A program made the translations under genes and the position numbers. DNA of 54,758 nucleotides from Bacteroidales bacterium (GTDB lineage: Bacteria; Bacteroidota; Bacteroidia; Bacteroidales; Bacteroidaceae): NCBI GenBank assembly GCA_022784065.1, contig JALFUO010000099.1, positions 1-54,758 on the forward strand, in the 5' to 3' direction. Each line of letters begins with the position of its first letter. The first letter of the stretch is position 1. Positions 8,865-16,609 of this stretch are shown here, in pieces. Under the pieces are notes generated by a model. It was not told where the DNA came from. It saw only the letters and a list, made by a program, of their open reading frames with translations, and ran no database searches.

Positions 8865-9608
8865 ATGACCTACAAGGAACAATTAGACATGACGCGCATT
8901 CCGGCGCACATCGCCATCATCATGGACGGCAACGGACGCTGGGCGAAAGCCCGCGGGCTCGACCGCAGCATGGGGCATCAGGAAGGCGTGGCCATTGTCA
9001 GAGAAATAACCACCGCCGCCTCAAACCTCGGCGTGAAATACCTTACGCTCTACACCTTTTCCACCGAAAACTGGAACCGCCCGGCGGAGGAGGTGGCCGC
9101 GCTCATGGGGCTTATCCTCACCTCCCTCGAAGAGGAACTGTTTATGAAAAACAACGTGCGCATGCGCCTTATCGGCGACCTCACGCGCGTGCCGGAGGCG
9201 GTGCGCCGCTCAATCCTCGCCTTGCAGGAGCGCACGGCAGCCAATACGGGCATGACGATGGTCATCGCCCTCAGCTATTCCTCGCGCTGGGAACTCGCGC
9301 ACGCCGTGCGCTGCATCGCCCGCGAGGCAGCAGAGGGGCGCGTCAAGCCAGGCGACATCGACGAGGAATATATTTCCCAAAACCTCGCCACGTCGTTCAT
9401 GCCCGACCCCGACCTGCTTATCCGCACGGGCGGCGAGCTGCGCCTCAGCAACTACCTGCTCTGGCAGTGCGCCTATTCCGAACTCTATTTTTGCGACACA
9501 TACTGGCCCGACTTCCACGAAGATAGCTTCTGCAAAGCCATTCTCGACTATCAGAACCGCGAACGCCGCTTCGGTAAGACCAGCGAGCAGGTCGAAGGCC
9601 AGGCATAA
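8865..9608 (+). CDS. uppS: Isoprenyl transferase (undecaprenyl diphosphate synthase)
   Basis: Condenses isopentenyl diphosphate onto farnesyl diphosphate to make the C55 carrier lipid for peptidoglycan and surface glycans; a cytosolic or membrane-associated cis-prenyltransferase. The conserved [14 protein letters not shown] motif, with catalytic Asp21, lies at the N-terminus, and the C-terminal half has the [20 protein letters not shown] signature. The ATG at 8865 gives MTYKEQLD as in Bacteroides-type homologues. An ATG at 8889 and a TTG at 8859 are alternatives. It lies 34 bp after porG and 27 bp before bamA, in one operon. Confidence 0.96.
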   Translation: MTYKEQLDMTRIPAHIAIIMDGNGRWAKARGLDRSMGHQEGVAIVREITTAASNLGVKYLTLYTFSTENWNRPAEEVAALMGLILTSLEEELFMKNNVRMRLIGDLTRVPEAVRRSILALQERTAANTGMTMVIALSYSSRWELAHAVRCIAREAAEGRVKPGDIDEEYISQNLATSFMPDPDLLIRTGGELRLSNYLLWQCAYSELYFCDTYWPDFHEDSFCKAILDYQNRERRFGKTSEQVEGQA

Positions 9609-9635
9609 TTCCCATTTCCCACCGCAACACACACA

Positions 9636-12284
9636 ATGAGAAAGTTCTTTCTTTTCTTCCTCCTGCTGCTTTCAGGACTGTGCATCGCGCCGAGTGCCTT
9701 TGCGCAAGAGTCCGTGCAGGTGAAGCCCGACATAAATTACACGGCCAACCGCCCGCGCTATATCCTTGCAGGCTTGACGATTGATGGCATCAAAGGGTTC
9801 GACGACAATCTGCTGCTCAGCGTTTCGGGACTTACCGTGGGCGAAACCTACGAGGTGCCCGGGCCTGAAATCAGCGAGGCCATTATGCGCTACTGGCAGC
9901 AAAAACTGTTCTCCAACGTCAGCATCTTGGCCGACAGCATCGTGGGCAGCAAAATCTACCTGCACATCAAACTTACCGCCCAGCCGCGCATCTCCTCCAT
10001 CAACTACAACGGCGTGAAGAAGAGCGAGCGCGAGGAACTCGAAAAGAAGATTGACCTCCATGCCGGCAGCCAGTTCTCCACCGACCTTTCCGACCGTGCC
10101 AAGCACGTCATCAAGCGCTACTTCGAGGGCAAGGGCTATAAAAACGCCACCGTGGAAATCGTGCAGAAAGAGGACGTCACGGCCGACAACCGCGTCATCG
10201 TCGACGTGAATATCAATAAGAACGAGAAGATCAAGATCCACAAGATTTATATCACGGGACTCGACAGCGCCAACCACACCAGCATGAAGAAGGCGCTCGT
10301 GAAACTCAAGAAGTCGATGAAGAAGACTAAGGAGAAGAGTTTCCGCAACATGTTCCGTTCCAAGAAGTTCGTGCCCGAGAAATATGAGGAGGACAAGGCC
10401 TCGCTCGTGCGCCGCCTCAATTCGTGGGGCTTGCGCGACGCCCTGCTGCTCAAAGACAGCGTGGCAACGGTCGACGAGAAGCACGTAGACATCTACCTCG
10501 ACCTCCGCGAAGGCCGGAAATATTATCTGAGAAATATCAGTTGGGTGGGCAACACGGTCTATAAGACCGACTTCCTCGCCCACGTGCTGCAAATGAAGAA
10601 GGGCGACGTCTACAATCAGGAACTCCTCGACAAGCGCCTGCGCGAGGACGAAGACGCCATCGGCAACCTTTATTACAACAACGGCTACGTGTTCTACAAC
10701 CTCGACCCCGTGGAGATCAACATAGACGGCGACTCCATCGACCTCGAGATGCGCATCACCGAAAACCGCCAGGCCACGCTCAACCGCGTGCGCATCGCCG
10801 GCAACGACCGCGTCTATGAAAACGTCATACGCCGCGAACTGCGCACCAAGCCCGGCGACCTCTTCTCCATGGAGGCCATCAAGCGTTCCGTCATGGACCT
10901 CGCCAACATGAACCAGTTCGACCCCGAAGCCTTGCAGGCGCAGCTGATGAGCAACATCAAGCCCGACCCCGTGAGCGGCACGGTTGACATCACCTATCCC
11001 CTCGTGTCGAAGGGCGGCGACCAAATCGAACTTTCGGCCGGCTGGGGACAGACGGGTATCGTGGGGCGCGTGGGCTTGAAGTTCACCAACTTCTCCGTGC
11101 AAAACCTTTTCCGCAAGGGCTACAAGCGCGCCGGCTTCATTCCGCAGGGCGACGGGCAGACCTTGCAGCTCAACGTGCAGACCAACGGTACGTACTATCA
11201 GAACTACTCGCTCTCCTTCCTCGAGCCCTGGCTCGGCGGCAAGCGCCCCAACCAACTCTCCTTCTCCATATTCTACTCCAAGCAGAGCGACATCAACTCG
11301 AATTATTATAACTCCAACTATTACAACAATTACTACAACTATCTCTACGGTTACGGTTCGAGTTATAGTTCTTACAACTACGACAACTACTACGACCCCG
11401 ACAAGTACGTCAAGATGCTCGGCGTGTCGCTCGGCTTCGGTAAGCGTCTGCGCTGGCCCGACGATTATTTCACCTTCATGGCCGAACTCTCCTACACGCG
11501 CTACATGCTGAAAGCCTGGCAGTACTTCCTCATCACCGATGGTAACTGCAACAACATTAACCTCTCGCTGACGCTCTCCCGCTCGTCTACCAACCACCCC
11601 TTCTTCCCCACAAAGGGTTCCGAGTTCCTGCTCTCCGTGACCGCCACTCCGCCTTACTCGCTCTGGGACGGCAAGGATTACAAGAACCTCGCCACCAACT
11701 ATCAGAGTGCCAACTATCAGGCAGAGGCGAAGGAGAAGTATCGCTGGATTGAATACAACAAGTGGAAGTTCAAGTTCCGCTCCTTCACGGGCCTGATGAG
11801 TATCACAAAGACCCCCGTTCTGATGACGCGTGTAGAGTTCGGTATCCTTGGCTCATACAGCCGCTATAAGAAGTCGCCCTTCGAGGCCTTCTATGTGGGC
11901 GGCGACGGCACGTCGGGCTACTCCTCCGGCTACGCCACCGAGACCATCGGTTTGCGCGGTTACGACAACGGTGCGCTCGCCGGCAGTTACAGCAGCAACG
12001 CTTACGCTTACAGCCGCATGACGCTCGAACTGCGCTATCCCGTGATGATGGAAACCTCCACCAGCATCTACGCCCTCGCCTTCCTCGAAGGCGGTAACGC
12101 ATGGACAAATGTCAAGGACTTCAACCCCTTCGACATGAAACGCTCTGCCGGAGTGGGCGTGCGCATCCTCCTGCCTATGGTAGGCCTTATGGGCGTGGAC
12201 TGGGCTTACGGCTTCCAGAAGAACGTGAACGGACAGAAAGCCGGCGGCAGCCAGTTCCACTTCATCATCGGACAGGAATTTTAA
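9636..12284 (+). CDS. bamA: Outer membrane protein assembly factor BamA
   Basis: Central Omp85 protein that folds and inserts beta-barrels into the outer membrane. The 882-aa protein has a signal peptide (cleavage after AFA near residue 23), a series of POTRA domains over roughly residues 40-450, and a C-terminal 16-strand barrel ending in phenylalanine (IIGQEF), the usual outer-membrane signature. The first part of the barrel carries an unusual Tyr/Asn-rich loop (about residues 555-591). A lysine-rich stretch (KKSMKKTKEKS) lies around residues 225-240 within a POTRA. It sits between uppS and the two ompH genes, which supply its periplasmic chaperones. Confidence 0.95.
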   Translation: MRKFFLFFLLLLSGLCIAPSAFAQESVQVKPDINYTANRPRYILAGLTIDGIKGFDDNLLLSVSGLTVGETYEVPGPEISEAIMRYWQQKLFSNVSILADSIVGSKIYLHIKLTAQPRISSINYNGVKKSEREELEKKIDLHAGSQFSTDLSDRAKHVIKRYFEGKGYKNATVEIVQKEDVTADNRVIVDVNINKNEKIKIHKIYITGLDSANHTSMKKALVKLKKSMKKTKEKSFRNMFRSKKFVPEKYEEDKASLVRRLNSWGLRDALLLKDSVATVDEKHVDIYLDLREGRKYYLRNISWVGNTVYKTDFLAHVLQMKKGDVYNQELLDKRLREDEDAIGNLYYNNGYVFYNLDPVEINIDGDSIDLEMRITENRQATLNRVRIAGNDRVYENVIRRELRTKPGDLFSMEAIKRSVMDLANMNQFDPEALQAQLMSNIKPDPVSGTVDITYPLVSKGGDQIELSAGWGQTGIVGRVGLKFTNFSVQNLFRKGYKRAGFIPQGDGQTLQLNVQTNGTYYQNYSLSFLEPWLGGKRPNQLSFSIFYSKQSDINSNYYNSNYYNNYYNYLYGYGSSYSSYNYDNYYDPDKYVKMLGVSLGFGKRLRWPDDYFTFMAELSYTRYMLKAWQYFLITDGNCNNINLSLTLSRSSTNHPFFPTKGSEFLLSVTATPPYSLWDGKDYKNLATNYQSANYQAEAKEKYRWIEYNKWKFKFRSFTGLMSITKTPVLMTRVEFGILGSYSRYKKSPFEAFYVGGDGTSGYSSGYATETIGLRGYDNGALAGSYSSNAYAYSRMTLELRYPVMMETSTSIYALAFLEGGNAWTNVKDFNPFDMKRSAGVGVRILLPMVGLMGVDWAYGFQKNVNGQKAGGSQFHFIIGQEF

Positions 12285-12287
12285 GCC

Positions 12288-12334
12288 CCCAGGGCGTTGC
12301 CCTGGGCTAGGCGCAACAGTTGGGCTTACAGCCC
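12288..12334 (+). repeat. Paired small hairpins CCCAGGGC/GCCCTGGG and GGGC/GCCC
   Basis: CCCAGGGC-GTT-GCCCTGGG (12288-12306) is followed by GGGC-TTACA-GCCC (12322-12334). It lies directly after the bamA stop and before an octamer array. There is no U-tract, so it is more likely an mRNA-processing or stability element than a terminator. Confidence 0.55.
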
Positions 12335-12340
12335 GCCACA

Positions 12341-12375
12341 CTTGTCTACTCGTCTACTTGTTTACTCGTTTACTA
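12341..12375 (+). repeat. Octamer array before the first ompH
   Basis: Four CTNGTNTA-type octamers (for example CTCGTCTA, CTCGTTTA) end 15 bp before the ompH start codon. Confidence 0.8.
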
Positions 12376-12390
12376 AAAAATACAACATCC

Positions 12391-12903
12391 ATGAAAAAAC
12401 TCTTTTTCCTCCTTATGCTTTGCGGCTGTGCGCTCAGCGCCTCCGCCCAGAAGTTCGCATTGGTGGATATGGAATATATCCTCCAAAACATTCCCGCCTA
12501 CGAGCGTGCCAACGAGCAGCTCAACCAAACCTCCCGCGCCTGGCAGGCAGAGGTCGAGGCACTCAACAATAAGGCGCAGCAGCTCTATAAGAACTATCAG
12601 AACGAAGTGGTCTTCCTCTCCGAAGCGCAGAAGAAAGAGCGCGAGCAGGCCATCGTGGACAAAGAGAAAGAGGCTGCCGAACTCAAAAAGAAATATTTCG
12701 GCCCCGAGGGCGAGCTTTATAAGAAACGCGCCAGCCTCATAGAACCTATTCAGGACGAGATTTACAACGCCGTAAAGGCCATTGCCAAGCAAAAGAGCTA
12801 CCAGCTCGTGCTCGACCGCGCCGCCGACAACGGCATCATCTTCGCCTCCCCAACCATCGACATCAGCAACGAAGTGCTATCCAAGTTAGGTTATTCTAAA
12901 TAA
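12391..12903 (+). CDS. OmpH/Skp-family periplasmic chaperone 1
   Basis: Small periplasmic chaperone (170 aa) that holds unfolded outer-membrane proteins for BamA. The signal peptide MKKLFFLLMLCGCALSASA is followed by QKFALVDMEYIL, the conserved OmpH start (F-V-D-x-x-x-I-L). A long charged coiled coil spans about residues 35-120, and the C-terminal strand region has YQLVLDRAADNGIIFASP. The ATG at 12391 is chosen because it begins the signal peptide; upstream in-frame codons are translated octamer repeat. It is followed 126 bp later by a paralogue. Confidence 0.92.
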   Translation: MKKLFFLLMLCGCALSASAQKFALVDMEYILQNIPAYERANEQLNQTSRAWQAEVEALNNKAQQLYKNYQNEVVFLSEAQKKEREQAIVDKEKEAAELKKKYFGPEGELYKKRASLIEPIQDEIYNAVKAIAKQKSYQLVLDRAADNGIIFASPTIDISNEVLSKLGYSK

Positions 12904-12952
12904 AATATATAACTTTGCCGCCGCTTTGCATATAAGCAAATGACGAAACATT

Positions 12953-13000
12953 CGTCTACTCGTTTACTTGTTTACTCGTTTACTAATTAACTCGTCTACT
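12953..13000 (+). repeat. Octamer array between the two ompH genes
   Basis: CTCGTTTA, CTTGTTTA and CTCGTCTA units with a short ATTAA interruption, ending 30 bp before the second ompH. Confidence 0.8.
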
Positions 13001-13029
13001 AAATAACCCACATTATTATAATTAAAGCA

Positions 13030-13581
13030 ATGTTTAAGAAAATCATTCTTGCCGTGCTCCTTGCAGCACCCCTTACGCTCTGCGCGCAGAGCGCAGCCAA
13101 ATTCGCCCATTTCGACTACGCCGCCGTTGCGCAGGCTATGCCGGAATACAAAACCGCGATGACCGAACTCGAAGCCCTCGGACAGAAGTACCAGAGCGAA
13201 CTCGAAGGCATGCAGAAAGAACTGCAAACCAAATATGAGAAATATCAGAAAGAAGTGACCGAAGAAACGCCCGAGAATATCCGCACGCGCCGCCAGCAGG
13301 AAATTCAGGAAATGGGCGAACGCCTCGAACAGGCACGCCAGGACAACCAGCAGGCTTTCGAGCAGGCACGCGTTAAGAAGACGCAGCCCATCATGCAGAA
13401 GATTGCCGATGCCGTCAACGCCATTGCCAAGGAAGGCAACTACGTTTACGTGTTTGACCAGTCAGCCGCCGCCAACAGCAACCTCTTCATCAACGAAACG
13501 CTCAGCGAAGACGTTACGAAGAAGGTGATGGCCAAACTCGGCATCTCCGCCACGGCTGCTCCCGCGCCCGCTGCAAAATAA
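13030..13581 (+). CDS. OmpH/Skp-family periplasmic chaperone 2
   Basis: Second Skp-like chaperone, 183 aa, with signal peptide MFKKIILAVLLAAPLTLCAQ and the mature start AAKFAHFDYAAVAQAMPEY. A coiled-coil body covers about residues 45-120 (Gln/Glu/Lys-rich), then the conserved YVYVFDQSAAANSNLFIN. An Ala/Pro tail (SATAAPAPAAK) ends it. It is the last gene of the cluster and is followed by a strong terminator 28 bp on. Two ompH genes after bamA are normal for Bacteroidales. Confidence 0.92.
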   Translation: MFKKIILAVLLAAPLTLCAQSAAKFAHFDYAAVAQAMPEYKTAMTELEALGQKYQSELEGMQKELQTKYEKYQKEVTEETPENIRTRRQQEIQEMGERLEQARQDNQQAFEQARVKKTQPIMQKIADAVNAIAKEGNYVYVFDQSAAANSNLFINETLSEDVTKKVMAKLGISATAAPAPAAK

Positions 13582-13608
13582 AAAGATAACATCAATCAAA
13601 TACACCGT

Positions 13609-13655
13609 AATGTCCGCTAAGAGGTGCGCGCGCCTCTTGGCGGACATTGCTTTTT
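13609..13655 (+). terminator. Intrinsic terminator of the porG-bamA-ompH cluster
   Basis: A 16-nt stem (AATGTCCGCTAAGAGG with CCTCTTGGCGGACATT, G-T wobble included) and an 8-nt loop precede GCTTTTT. Confidence 0.85.
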
Positions 13656-13666
13656 GTATTGCTTTT

Positions 13667-14494
13667 TCAATCCCCGATAAAAAACGCCGTTTCCGGGCGC
13701 AAGGCTTTCAGCCTGTCGCGCAGTTCCTCGGCGCGTCCGCCGCAGCACGCGTCGAGCCGTTGCCAGAAGGCGGGGCTGTGGTCGAAATGCACCGTGTGCG
13801 TCAGTTCGTGCAGCACCACGTAGTCCGACAGTTCCACGGGCAGCAGCGGCAGGGTGATGGCGAGGCTGATGCCGCCCCGCGCCGAGCAACTGCCCCAGCG
13901 CGACGACACGCTCCTTGGCGTTGCCTTTGAGTACTTGAAACCGTGCAGTTCCGCCAACGCCGCCACGCGCCCTTCGTAAGCCGTGGCAAACACGTTCCGC
14001 GCCGCCGCCTCATACATGCGGCAAGCCATTAAGCCCCTCTGCGTCCCGTCCAACCGCTCCAACGCCTGTCGCCCGAAGCACCCTGTCGCCTCTGTAAACA
14101 CCATCTTGCCGCGCTCCCCCGGCAGTGCACGTCCGAAAGCCGTCGGCGCGTCCACAGTGCTGCGCTTATAGGCTACGTAAAGCGCGCCCGGACCGTCGTC
14201 CACGATTTTCAGCGAAAAGCGCATAAAGGGCGAGGCGATGGCGAATGTGCCGGCGGCCATGCTGCCCGTATGGGCTACGCTGCCCGCGTTCGTTTCCGTC
14301 TTTTCCAACCAGCGTTGCAGCAGCAGCCGTTTCTCCGCCACGATGTCCGCCGCCTCTGCGGGCGACAGGCACGGCGGCCCGCTCACCACGATCCTCCCTC
14401 CTTTCAAGGCAATGCGCACGTGGCGCATATTCGAGGCATGGCGCAGATAATAAACGCCAATTTCGGCGTCGCGACATTCTATAAGGCTTTTCAT
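13667..14494 (-). CDS. YgjP-like zinc metallopeptidase (M48/SprT-type, DUF45)
   Basis: Cytosolic metallopeptidase-fold protein of 275 aa. The zinc site is HELTH (His229, Glu230, His233), with a further histidine at 239 in HFDHSPAFW. Just before it is SRWGSCSARG (about 198-207), the RWGSCS hallmark of the YgjP/DUF45 family. No signal peptide is present. The substrate is unknown for most members; an M48-like proteolytic role is inferred from the fold. It runs opposite to the preceding cluster and ends 12 bp after its terminator's T-run. Confidence 0.85.
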   Translation of the reverse strand: MKSLIECRDAEIGVYYLRHASNMRHVRIALKGGRIVVSGPPCLSPAEAADIVAEKRLLLQRWLEKTETNAGSVAHTGSMAAGTFAIASPFMRFSLKIVDDGPGALYVAYKRSTVDAPTAFGRALPGERGKMVFTEATGCFGRQALERLDGTQRGLMACRMYEAAARNVFATAYEGRVAALAELHGFKYSKATPRSVSSRWGSCSARGGISLAITLPLLPVELSDYVVLHELTHTVHFDHSPAFWQRLDACCGGRAEELRDRLKALRPETAFFIGD

Positions 14495-14677
14495 CGTTTT
14501 TTTCTGAATTACTTCCCGCGAAGTTATGAAAAAGGGTGGGAGAGATAAGGGCGAATACTCTGTTTTTTGCCCCTTTCATCTATAAAATGAGCATTTCTGT
14601 CGAAATACATTAAACGATTTGGAGCATAAAGCGTCAAATAGATGTCACGATTGAAACGATTAAACCAACGAACAATT

Positions 14678-15178
14678 ATGAAAAAAGCATTTATGATGAT
14701 TGCCGCGCTTATCCTGATGGTAGCGCAGGCTAACGATGCCAATGCGCAGCGTCCCAGCATGGATCCCGAGATGCGTGCCGAGTTTGCCAAGATGGCGGCG
14801 CAGAAAGTGGCAGGCGAGTTGAAACTCGACAAGGCCGAGCGCGAATGGTTCGAACCGCTCTACATGGAATATGCCGACTCGCTGCGCAAGGCGCAGAAAA
14901 TCGACCTTCCCGAGAAGAACAAGGAGATTAAGGAAATGACCGACGATGATGCATTGGCGGCTGTTGAGAAGATGTTTGCCTCCCAAGAGCGTGCCCTTGC
15001 CGTGAAGCGTGCCTACTATGAGCGATTCAAGGAAAGGCTCACGCCGCAGCAACTCTTCCGACTCTTCCGTCCGAAAAACGAGCGTCGCCGCGCGGCTCAA
15101 GGACAAGGTCCGTTTGGTCCCGGTATGCCCCCGCCTCCGGGTATGGGTGGCGGTTTCCACGGCCGTCCCGGCTTCTAA
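14678..15178 (+). CDS. Small periplasmic LTxxQ-motif protein (Spy/CpxP-like)
   Basis: 166-aa exported protein with a signal peptide (cleavage after ANA near residue 23) and a helical body. LTPQQLFRLF (near residue 130) matches the LTxxQ motif of Spy/CpxP periplasmic proteins, which act as chaperones or stress sensors. The tail is Pro/Gly/Phe-rich (GPGMPPPPGMGGGF). The ATG at 14678 begins the signal peptide; an upstream in-frame ATG at 14642 would add 12 residues and spoil it. A Spy-like role is inferred from the motif only. Confidence 0.7.
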   Translation: MKKAFMMIAALILMVAQANDANAQRPSMDPEMRAEFAKMAAQKVAGELKLDKAEREWFEPLYMEYADSLRKAQKIDLPEKNKEIKEMTDDDALAAVEKMFASQERALAVKRAYYERFKERLTPQQLFRLFRPKNERRRAAQGQGPFGPGMPPPPGMGGGFHGRPGF

Positions 15179-15192
15179 TATGCCTGATACCC

Positions 15193-15216
15193 AAAAAAGG
15201 GCGGAAGTGCCCGCCC
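15193..15216 (-). terminator. Minus-strand terminator-like hairpin
   Basis: GGGCGG and CCGCCC pair over a 6-nt loop (15199-15216). On the minus strand the stem is followed by TTTTTT. It could stop leftward transcripts crossing the repeat island before they enter the LTxxQ gene. Confidence 0.5.
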
Positions 15217-15270
15217 CGAGAGAAGTTGTTTAGACTTACGTTAAATAAAGGTGTTTTTCAATTTAATCCA

Positions 15271-15392
15271 ACGTTTGTGCAAGGCGAGCGCAGAGGCCAA
15301 GCTCGCTTGGACTATGCCGAGCCGCCGCTAATTTTCGTGCAAGCAAGTGCAGAGCCGAACTTGTTCGGGCTATGCCGAGCGCAGCCGAAAAT
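15271..15392. repeat. Two tandem GTGCAAG-family hairpin repeats
   Basis: A first, degenerate unit (about 15271-15325, tip GGCCAAGCTCGCTTGGACT) is followed by a full 62-bp unit (15331-15392, tip GAGCCGAACTTGTTCGGGCT). Each tip is self-complementary, although the tip sequences differ. Confidence 0.75.
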
Positions 15393-15448
15393 GTCAAGAA
15401 AACGTCTGTTGAAAACGAACACAAAAACTAAAAACAACTTCTTATGTA

Positions 15449-15490
15449 GCACCTGATACGCTGTGCAGCGCATCGGGTGCTTTCTTTTTG
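15449..15490 (+). terminator. Intrinsic terminator in the repeat island
   Basis: GCACCTGATACGCTG pairs with CAGCGCATCGGGTGC (one mismatch, one wobble) and is followed by TTTCTTTTT. It is a plausible end for the LTxxQ gene transcript 270 bp upstream. Confidence 0.7.
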
Positions 15491-15542
15491 CTTTGTAGCG
15501 CAAGGCGCGTGTGCCCCTGAATGGGGCAATGCACGCACTTCC

Positions 15543-15653
15543 TATACGCATTTTTTTACCCAGAAAAACCCTTCAACCATTCATTCTCGGTTCTATTCGA
15601 TTGTGTATTAGCTATTTAACGCTGAACGGTTTGCGCTCCAAACCCTTCAGCAA
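15543..15653 (+). repeat. Left copy of a 111-bp inverted repeat
   Basis: It starts TATACGCATTTTTTTACCC and ends with the stem-loop GCTGAACGGTTTG-CGCTC-CAAACCCTTCAGC (broken here only by the loop). Its reverse complement matches 16366-16476, strongly at both ends and poorly in the middle 40 bp. Confidence 0.8.
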
Positions 15654-15810
15654 CCCGACACAGTCGCCCCTTTCCCGGGCGTATACGATACGCCCTTTTA
15701 CTGCCGATACGGTCGAAAATATCAAATTTTGAAGCAGCTATTTTTTGCTTGCTCCGAGCTATTTTTCCCTAAGTCCTGAATATTTTTTACTCTCTGCGCA
15801 GAAAAAGTTT

Positions 15811-15890
15811 GTTACAAAGTTTGTAACGCTTATTCAAAACTTTGGAATATATAATCAAAAGTTTTGAACATATATTCAAAAGTTTGGAAC
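15811..15890 (+). repeat. Array B: four 17-bp near-palindromes at 21-bp period
   Basis: Units start at 15811, 15832, 15853 and 15874. The first is GTTACAAAGTTTGTAAC; the rest drift to ATTCAAAACTTTGGAAT-like forms that stay roughly palindromic. Spacers are GCTT, ATAT, ATAT. It is preceded by CTGCGCAGAAAAAG and followed by TTATAGGAGAGGAAAAA and CTATCAGGCAG, as in arrays A and C. The 15179-16609 stretch around it contains no gene that I can support. Confidence 0.85.
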
Positions 15891-15980
15891 AAAAACTTTC
15901 TTATAGGAGAGGAAAAACTATCAGGCAGAAAAGAAAAATTTGCTTCGTGAGAGTGAACTTTTACTTGCTAACTGCCTGGA

Positions 15981-16092
15981 ATTTTCGTGCAATCGAGAGC
16001 AATCAAGTTTACTTGAATTGCCGAGTGCCGCCGAATTTTCGTGCAAGCGAGTGCAATAGAGCTTGCTCATATTGCCGAGTGCAGCCGAAAAT
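15981..16092. repeat. Two head-to-tail 58-bp hairpin repeats sharing a junction
   Basis: The first copy (15981-16038) has tip AATCAAGTTTACTTGAATT. The second (16035-16092) has tip ATAGAGCTTGCTCATAT. The CGAAAAT end of one merges into the ATTTTCG start of the next. Confidence 0.8.
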
Positions 16093-16179
16093 CTTGAAGA
16101 AAAAATCTCAATGAAATGGCAGTACGCCATTGGACATGCACTTACAACATTGTCACAGGCGTAGTGCCTCTTCTTTGAG

Positions 16180-16241
16180 ATTTTCGGCTGCGCTCGGTAG
16201 AGCCCGAACAAGTTCGGCTCTGCGCTCGCTTGCACGAAAAT
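16180..16241. repeat. 62-bp hairpin repeat, opposite orientation
   Basis: It starts ATTTTCGGCTGCGCTCGG and ends CTTGCACGAAAAT, with tip AGCCCGAACAAGTTCGGCT. It is inverted relative to the pair at 15981-16092. Confidence 0.8.
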
Positions 16242-16365
16242 TCCAGGCACATCGTCCTCGCCTCTTCTTTCCGAGCACTTCGTGCCCGGTTACCATCGCT
16301 TCGCTCTGTAGTGCCTTCCAGGCACAAAATGGTCAACCCATTTCATGACAAGGCACAACCCTTCA

Positions 16366-16476
16366 TTGCTGAAAGGTTTGAGGTACAAACCATTCAGCCG
16401 CAATCATCTTGATACCAGATAGTTAAGGCAAATGCTGAAAGGTTGAAAGGTTTTTCGGGGTAAAAAAATGCGTATA
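16366..16476 (-). repeat. Right copy of the 111-bp inverted repeat
   Basis: The same length as the left copy at 15543-15653, in inverted orientation. The stem-loop GCTGAAAGGTTTG-AGGTA-CAAACCATTCAGC keeps its pairing while the loop differs. It closes a 934-bp island. Confidence 0.8.
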
Positions 16477-16541
16477 GGGGGATGTCTATTAGGGCTATGT
16501 TGGCCGCAGGGATTAGCTAATGCTGTGCGCTATAAAGCAAC

Positions 16542-16572
16542 GGAGGCTGCGCCGGGCATCGGCGCAGCCTCC
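16542..16572 (-). terminator. Hairpin ending the minus-strand surface operon
   Basis: GGAGGCTGCGCC and GGCGCAGCCTCC form a perfect 12-bp stem with a 7-nt loop, 38 bp downstream of the last lipoprotein gene. The downstream U-tract is weak (GTTGCTTTA). Confidence 0.6.
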
Positions 16573-16609
16573 TATATACGGAAACCTGTTTGTAAATTGT
16601 GAGTGGCTG

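Noticed and set aside
9672-11597. 641-residue open frame antisense to bamA
   Set aside because: Val/His/Glu-rich antisense translation of biased codons. bamA on the plus strand has signal peptide, POTRA and barrel features.
15179-16609. Possible small genes in the 1.4-kb gap
   Set aside because: The open frames there (up to about 109 codons) are translations of hairpin repeats and contain no conserved features or plausible starts.
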